From Treponema sp. (lineage in GTDB: Bacteria > Spirochaetota > Spirochaetia > Treponematales > Treponemataceae): 9,504 bases of DNA. The notes beneath the pieces are model-generated. The model was given only the letters and a program-made list of their open reading frames with translations, was not told the DNA's origin and did not search any database. The stretch is taken from the NCBI GenBank assembly GCA_023231445.1, contig JALNVF010000123.1, positions 1 to 9,504 of the forward strand. The letters run 5' to 3'. A program made the translations under genes and the position numbers. Below are positions 6,707 to 9,504 of the stretch, piece by piece (within the stretch, counting starts at the first letter, position 1; each line of letters starts with the position of its first letter).

Positions 6707-6751
6707 TTATATCAACATTTTAGTATATATATCTGAATAAGAGGCGGTTAA

Positions 6752-7681
6752 ATGGATAAAGAAGAGAAAGTTTTGATCGTGAATCCGCTTGAAAATATAG
6801 AAATTTTAAAGGCACTTGCATCTGAACCTCGTATTCAGATACTGGATCTTATACGAAAGAATGCGATGAATGTAAATGAAATAAGCTCGGCTCTTAAACT
6901 GCCTCAGTCAACCGCAGCTACTCATATAGCAAAACTTGAGGAAGCCGGTTTGATTAATTCCGAATCTGTAAAAGCAAGAAAAGGCAGTCAGAAAATTTGT
7001 GTACCTTCGTTCAGAGAAATACTTGTAGAGTTTCCTGAAGATAAAAAAGAAGATAATTCTGTAGAGGTAGAAATGCCGATTGGTCTTTTTACTGATTTTC
7101 ACGTGACCGCTCCCTGTGGTTTGTGCAGTACAGAAAAAATTATCGGTTTTCTTGATATGCCTGATTCTTTTCTTAATCCGAACCGCATGTCTGCAGGTCT
7201 TATCTGGTGTACGACCGGATTTATTGAATATAAATTTCCGAATAATACATTGAATAATTCACATAAACTTACAAAACTTGAACTGAGTATGGAGCTTTCA
7301 TCAGAGACACCGGGAACGAATCCCGCATGGCTTTCAGATATCACTATGTGGCTTAATGGAGTCGATATCGGAACATGGACATCTCCGGGTGACTTTGGTG
7401 ACCGGCGGGGAAAATATACGCCTCTGTGGTGGAAACTGGAGGGATCGCAGTACGGGCTTTTAAAGCACTGGAGTGTTACTGAAAACGGCAGTTATATCGA
7501 TGGTATCCGTATTTCAGGTGTATGTCTTGAAGATCTGCATCTTAATGAACATCATTCTGTTACAATGCGGATCGGACTTAAGGAAAATACTGAGCATCCG
7601 GGCGGAATGAATATCTTTGGCCGCGGTTTTGGTAACTATGATCAGGGAATAAAAATGTTTATGCAGTTTGCTTCTGAGTAA
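6752..7681 (+). CDS. ArsR-like winged-helix regulator with a conserved C-terminal domain of unknown function
   Basis: This 309-residue protein begins with an ArsR-type winged helix (about residues 14-95). LKALASEPRIQILDLI (19-34) is the family's first helix pair, and LKLPQSTAATHIAKLEEAGLI (48-68) is the helix-turn-helix with its recognition helix. From about residue 107 a second domain follows, opening with MPIGLFTDFHV (108-118) and CGLC (122-125). It is rich in predicted beta strands and aromatic residues (TWTSP 208-212, PLWW 224-227, GGMNIFGRGFGNY 284-296). I do not recognise a characterised function for this domain; a beta-sandwich that senses a ligand is an inference. GAGGCGG lies close upstream of the ATG. 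It is divergent from the LacI-type regulator and convergent with a paralogue at 7693-8640. It may control neighbouring pentose genes. Base composition is clearly AT-richer than the left end of the window. Confidence 0.85.
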   Translation: MDKEEKVLIVNPLENIEILKALASEPRIQILDLIRKNAMNVNEISSALKLPQSTAATHIAKLEEAGLINSESVKARKGSQKICVPSFREILVEFPEDKKEDNSVEVEMPIGLFTDFHVTAPCGLCSTEKIIGFLDMPDSFLNPNRMSAGLIWCTTGFIEYKFPNNTLNNSHKLTKLELSMELSSETPGTNPAWLSDITMWLNGVDIGTWTSPGDFGDRRGKYTPLWWKLEGSQYGLLKHWSVTENGSYIDGIRISGVCLEDLHLNEHHSVTMRIGLKENTEHPGGMNIFGRGFGNYDQGIKMFMQFASE

Positions 7682-7692
7682 AAAGCGTTCGT

Positions 7693-8640
7693 TTATTTAT
7701 CTTGTGCGGGAGAAAGGGGTGCCCCGTCTTTGAAATAAATTTTGAGAATAAGATCCTGCGGATAACTGCCGAAACTTTTGCCGAATATGATGATTCCACC
7801 CTGATTTTTTGCATCATCTTTGACTGCAAGTTTTATTTTGATAGAGTGATGTTCTGACAGGTGCAGATCGGAAATCGTAATATCGGATATTTTTTCGTCA
7901 TCAATAAAACTTCCATCGTCTGTTACCGTCCACGACTTTAGTAGTCCGTGCTGAGGACCTCCCTGTGTCCACCATTGAGGCAGGTAGTTCACGGGTTTGT
8001 CGTTACTGCCGGGCGGCGATGTCCATGTTCCGGCTTCTGCATTATTGATTGTTAACGTAATGTCTGAATTCCATATATTGGTTTGCGCAGATATTTCTGC
8101 ACAGAATTCTATTTTAGAAATTTTCCGCGATTCATAAAACGAATTGTTCGGAAATTTATATTCCACATAACCGGACGTAAACCACAGAATCTGTGCCGAC
8201 ATACGTTCCGGATTGAAGAATGTGTCGCTCATATCAAGAAAGCCGATAATATGAGCCGTACTGCACAGCCCGCACGGAGCATTGACATGAAAATCAGTAA
8301 ACAGACCAATAGGCATTTCTACGCTTATATTACTTTTTTTATTCTGCTTCAATTCGGGGAATTTTATAAGATAGTTATTATATGCGGGTGAACATATCTT
8401 CTGACTCCCTTTTTTAGCCTTGAGCGCTTCAATATTAAGCAATCCTGCTTCTTCGAGTTTTTCGATATGTGTCGCAACTGTAGATTGAGGCATCTTCAAT
8501 GCCGCACCGATTTCATTTATATTCAATGCCTTTTCTTTAATGAGAAAAAGCATCTGCATACGAGGTTCTGAAGCAAGTGCCTTTATAATATCAATGTCCG
8601 TAAATGGATCAATTATAAGAAGATTTTCCGGTTCTTTCAT
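7693..8640 (-). CDS. ArsR-like winged-helix regulator, paralogue of the protein at 6752-7681
   Basis: This 315-residue protein aligns along almost its whole length with the convergent neighbour; by eye about half the residues are identical, with one extra residue before MPIGLFTDFHV. The winged helix (about 14-95) contains IKALASEPRMQMLFLI (19-34) and LKMPQSTVATHIEKLEEAGLL (48-68). The C-terminal domain repeats the neighbour's landmarks: MPIGLFTDFHV (109-119), CGLC (123-126), YKFPNNS (161-167), GTWTSPP (204-210), PQWW (221-224), SDLHLSEHHS (257-266) and IIIFGKSFGSY (283-293). A short tail rich in Pro, Ala and Asp (306-315) is extra. The linker between the domains differs most. The start has only a weak ribosome binding site (GAG), but the N-terminus aligns with the paralogue, which supports it. 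The two stop codons are 11 bp apart. This looks like duplication followed by inversion, and both copies appear intact. Confidence 0.85.
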   Translation of the reverse strand: MKEPENLLIIDPFTDIDIIKALASEPRMQMLFLIKEKALNINEIGAALKMPQSTVATHIEKLEEAGLLNIEALKAKKGSQKICSPAYNNYLIKFPELKQNKKSNISVEMPIGLFTDFHVNAPCGLCSTAHIIGFLDMSDTFFNPERMSAQILWFTSGYVEYKFPNNSFYESRKISKIEFCAEISAQTNIWNSDITLTINNAEAGTWTSPPGSNDKPVNYLPQWWTQGGPQHGLLKSWTVTDDGSFIDDEKISDITISDLHLSEHHSIKIKLAVKDDAKNQGGIIIFGKSFGSYPQDLILKIYFKDGAPLSPAQDK

Positions 8641-8670
8641 TTATCTCATTATATTATATATTGATACCCT

Positions 8671-8700
8671 TTGAAAAGATTGTAATACTGATAATATATT
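8671..8700 (+). promoter_or_regulatory. Predicted + strand promoter in the 8641-8882 gap
   Basis: TTGAAA (8671-8676, 5 of 6 consensus) is followed after 18 bp by TATATT (8695-8700, 5 of 6). The start would be near 8707. No coding sequence begins before the terminator at 8814-8844, so the product would be a short untranslated RNA or a leader. Confidence 0.45.
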
Positions 8701-8706
8701 TTTCTG

Positions 8707-8844
8707 TACCGCTGGTATGCATTTTCTAAAACTGTAACTTTTACTGATATACCGGGTTTATATAGTAAATGCAAGAGCAAACGTAATCTGATTTGCTTTC
8801 TCCTCTCCTTTCTGGAGTCCTGCCGTCGGCAGGACTCCTTTTTT
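8707..8844 (+). ncRNA. Candidate small RNA or terminated leader RNA
   Basis: A predicted promoter and a strong intrinsic terminator bracket about 138 bases with no plausible open reading frame. The RNA would carry three hairpins. The first is TTTACT (8740-8745)/AGTAAA (8764-8769), continued by ATATA/TATAT after a bulged G. The second is AGCAAA (8776-8781)/TTTGCT (8792-8797). The third is the terminator stem. A CU-rich, probably unpaired stretch (about 8798-8813, containing TCCTCTCCTT) lies between the second and third hairpins and could pair with ribosome binding sites. Two readings remain: a free-standing regulatory RNA, or an attenuator leader for the phosphatase gene at 8883. I do not recognise a known RNA family. 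Confidence 0.45.
8814..8844 (+). terminator. Strong intrinsic terminator, + strand only
   Basis: GGAGTCCTGCC (8814-8824) pairs perfectly with GGCAGGACTCC (8828-8838) around a 3-base loop, and six T follow (8839-8844). This is an 11-bp, GC-rich stem. On the - strand no U run follows, so it works in one direction. No protein gene on the + strand ends before it, since the nearest gene (7693-8640) is on the other strand. Confidence 0.92.
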
Positions 8845-8882
8845 ATATTGTGCGAAAAGCGGTTTTTTATTAGTATGTCCGT

Positions 8883-9347
8883 GTGATATACCGTATCCTT
8901 TTTATCTGTCACGGAAACATATGCCGTTCCCCTATGGCGGAATTTGTTATGAAGTATTTAATAGAGCAGGCTGACCGTACGGCAGATTTTATGGTTTGTT
9001 CTGCTGCTACAAGTTCGGAAGAACTTGGAAACGATATTCATGAAGGTACACGGTATAAACTTGGGGAAATGGGTATCCCTTATAAAAGACGCGGTGCCCG
9101 CCGTATTATTCCTGAAGATTATGAGGAATACGATCTTCTTATCGGAATGGATGACGAGAATATGCGTAATATGCACCGCTGTTTTGGTCCGGACAGGGAA
9201 CACAAAATGCATAAACTGCTTGAATTCTGCGGCCTTTCCCGCGATGTGGCCGATCCCTGGTTTACTGACAATTTTGATGATACGTATGCTGACATTTCTG
9301 CCGGCTGCAGAGCTTTGTTCAAAATACTTGAAGAGAGACAATACTAA
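8883..9347 (+). CDS. Low-molecular-weight protein tyrosine phosphatase
   Basis: This 154-residue cytoplasmic phosphatase removes phosphate from protein tyrosine through a cysteinyl-phosphate intermediate. The P-loop C-x5-R-S is CHGNICRS (residues 9-16), with nucleophile Cys9, neighbour Cys14 and Arg15. The general acid is Asp124 in the DPW motif (124-126), and the GMDDENMRNM segment (88-97) is typical. Ile13 occupies the place where arginine phosphatases such as YwlE have Thr, so tyrosine specificity is favoured. The start is GTG at 8883: the next in-frame ATG (8934) would remove the P-loop, and a stop codon lies at 8871. No Shine-Dalgarno sequence is evident. The tiny frame ATGTCCGTGTGA (8875-8886) overlaps the start. 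The gene follows a terminator by 38 bp, so expression may depend on read-through or a weak local promoter. Confidence 0.92.
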   Translation: MIYRILFICHGNICRSPMAEFVMKYLIEQADRTADFMVCSAATSSEELGNDIHEGTRYKLGEMGIPYKRRGARRIIPEDYEEYDLLIGMDDENMRNMHRCFGPDREHKMHKLLEFCGLSRDVADPWFTDNFDDTYADISAGCRALFKILEERQY

Positions 9348-9350
9348 CAC

Positions 9351-9414
9351 TGATTTCAATGTTATCTGAAAACGGAGGGGATGTTTTTTCAGATGCGTTG
9401 CTCTGTTGAAATCA
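9351..9414. repeat. Nested inverted repeats between the phosphatase gene and gltX
   Basis: The outer arms TGATTTCAA (9351-9359) and TTGAAATCA (9406-9414) are perfect 9-bp inverted repeats. Inside them ATCTGAAAA (9364-9372) and TTTTCAGAT (9386-9394) form a second perfect 9-bp pair around a 13-base loop. The stems are AT-rich and no T run follows the outer arm, so this is not a standard intrinsic terminator. It begins 4 bases after the phosphatase stop codon. It could protect or end that message, or act as a DNA site next to the gltX promoter. Confidence 0.6.
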
Positions 9415-9417
9415 TTC

Positions 9418-9426
9418 TGCTATAAT
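9418..9426 (+). promoter_or_regulatory. Extended -10 promoter of gltX
   Basis: TGCTATAAT is a perfect extended -10 element (TGnTATAAT). The matching -35 region (TTGCTC, 9398-9403, 17-bp spacing) is weak, as is usual for extended -10 promoters. The start would be near 9433, giving a leader of about 36 bases before the gltX ATG. Confidence 0.65.
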
Positions 9427-9468
9427 AATAGAACATTTTATACATTAATTACGCTTTTGAGGAATTTT

Positions 9469-9504
9469 ATGGAAAATAAAGAAGTTCGTGTCCGCTATGC
9501 TCCG
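9469..9504 (+). CDS. gltX: Glutamyl-tRNA synthetase, N-terminal fragment
   Basis: Only the first 12 codons are inside the window; they read MENKEVRVRYAP. The VRVRYAP stretch is the conserved start of bacterial glutamyl-tRNA synthetases, where it leads into SPTG and the HIGH-like ATP-binding motif just past the edge. The enzyme charges tRNA-Glu with glutamate. GAGGAA at 9459-9464 lies 4 bases before the ATG, and a good promoter precedes it. The identification rests on a short segment, but it is a characteristic one. Confidence 0.82.
   Translation, partial: MENKEVRVRYAP

Noticed and set aside
8641..8844. Known riboswitch or T-box in front of the phosphatase gene
   Set aside because: I could not find conserved T-box or riboswitch core sequences; only hairpins and a terminator are visible.
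8649..8912. Open frame on the - strand covering the 8641-8882 gap (87 codons)
   Set aside because: It overlaps the phosphatase start, the terminator stem and the promoter region, has a low-complexity basic sequence with no family resemblance, and no ribosome binding site.
9351..9414. Nested inverted repeats as an ordinary intrinsic terminator for the phosphatase gene
   Set aside because: The stems are AT-rich and there is no T run after the outer arm, so it fails the usual pattern.
1..9504. CRISPR arrays, tRNA genes, insertion sequences or phage genes
   Set aside because: No regularly spaced repeats, cloverleaf-like sequence, transposase or integrase motifs were seen.

Overview
The window looks like chromosomal DNA from an anaerobic, sugar-fermenting bacterium. 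A Treponema-like spirochaete or a similar gut or rumen anaerobe is my best guess, but this is an inference of modest strength. It rests on a C_GCAxxG_C_C protein, a free-standing rubredoxin, a UPF0340 protein, an L-ribulokinase of the Bacteroides/anaerobe type, and the first residues of a bacterial glutamyl-tRNA synthetase (VRVRYAP). I see no insertion sequence, CRISPR array, tRNA or rRNA.

Left block (about 107-2842, + strand): four tightly packed genes form a likely operon. They encode a cysteine-rich C_GCAxxG_C_C family protein, a membrane-anchored alpha/beta hydrolase, an NfsB-type nitroreductase and a UPF0340/DUF436 protein. The operon meets the oppositely oriented rubredoxin gene at a strong bidirectional terminator (2897-2938). 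Rubredoxin has its own promoter.

Middle block (3202-6654, - strand): transcription runs from a LacI-family regulator into an L-ribulokinase-like FGGY kinase (araB) and then L-ribulose-5-phosphate 4-epimerase (araD). The short gaps and Shine-Dalgarno sequences fit one transcript. The regulator promoter has a perfect TTGACA -35 box. A perfect 12-bp palindrome (GTGTACGTACAC) lies over the predicted transcription start, as expected for an autoregulatory operator. Its 10-bp core occurs again inside araB. Kinase and epimerase convert L-ribulose to D-xylulose 5-phosphate. The isomerase (araA) is not in the window.

Right block (6752-8640): two convergent paralogues, with only 11 bp between their stop codons, each join an ArsR-like winged helix to the same roughly 200-residue C-terminal domain. 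That domain carries a CGLC motif and many aromatic residues. Their function is not known to me; a ligand-sensing role linked to the adjacent pentose genes is an inference. These genes are clearly more AT-rich than the left block.

Far right (8641-9504): a 240-bp gap holds a candidate small RNA or leader, with a promoter, two hairpins, a CU-rich stretch and a textbook intrinsic terminator. It is followed by a low-molecular-weight protein tyrosine phosphatase that starts with GTG and has no evident ribosome binding site. A nested inverted repeat and an extended -10 promoter then lead into gltX, which runs off the window.
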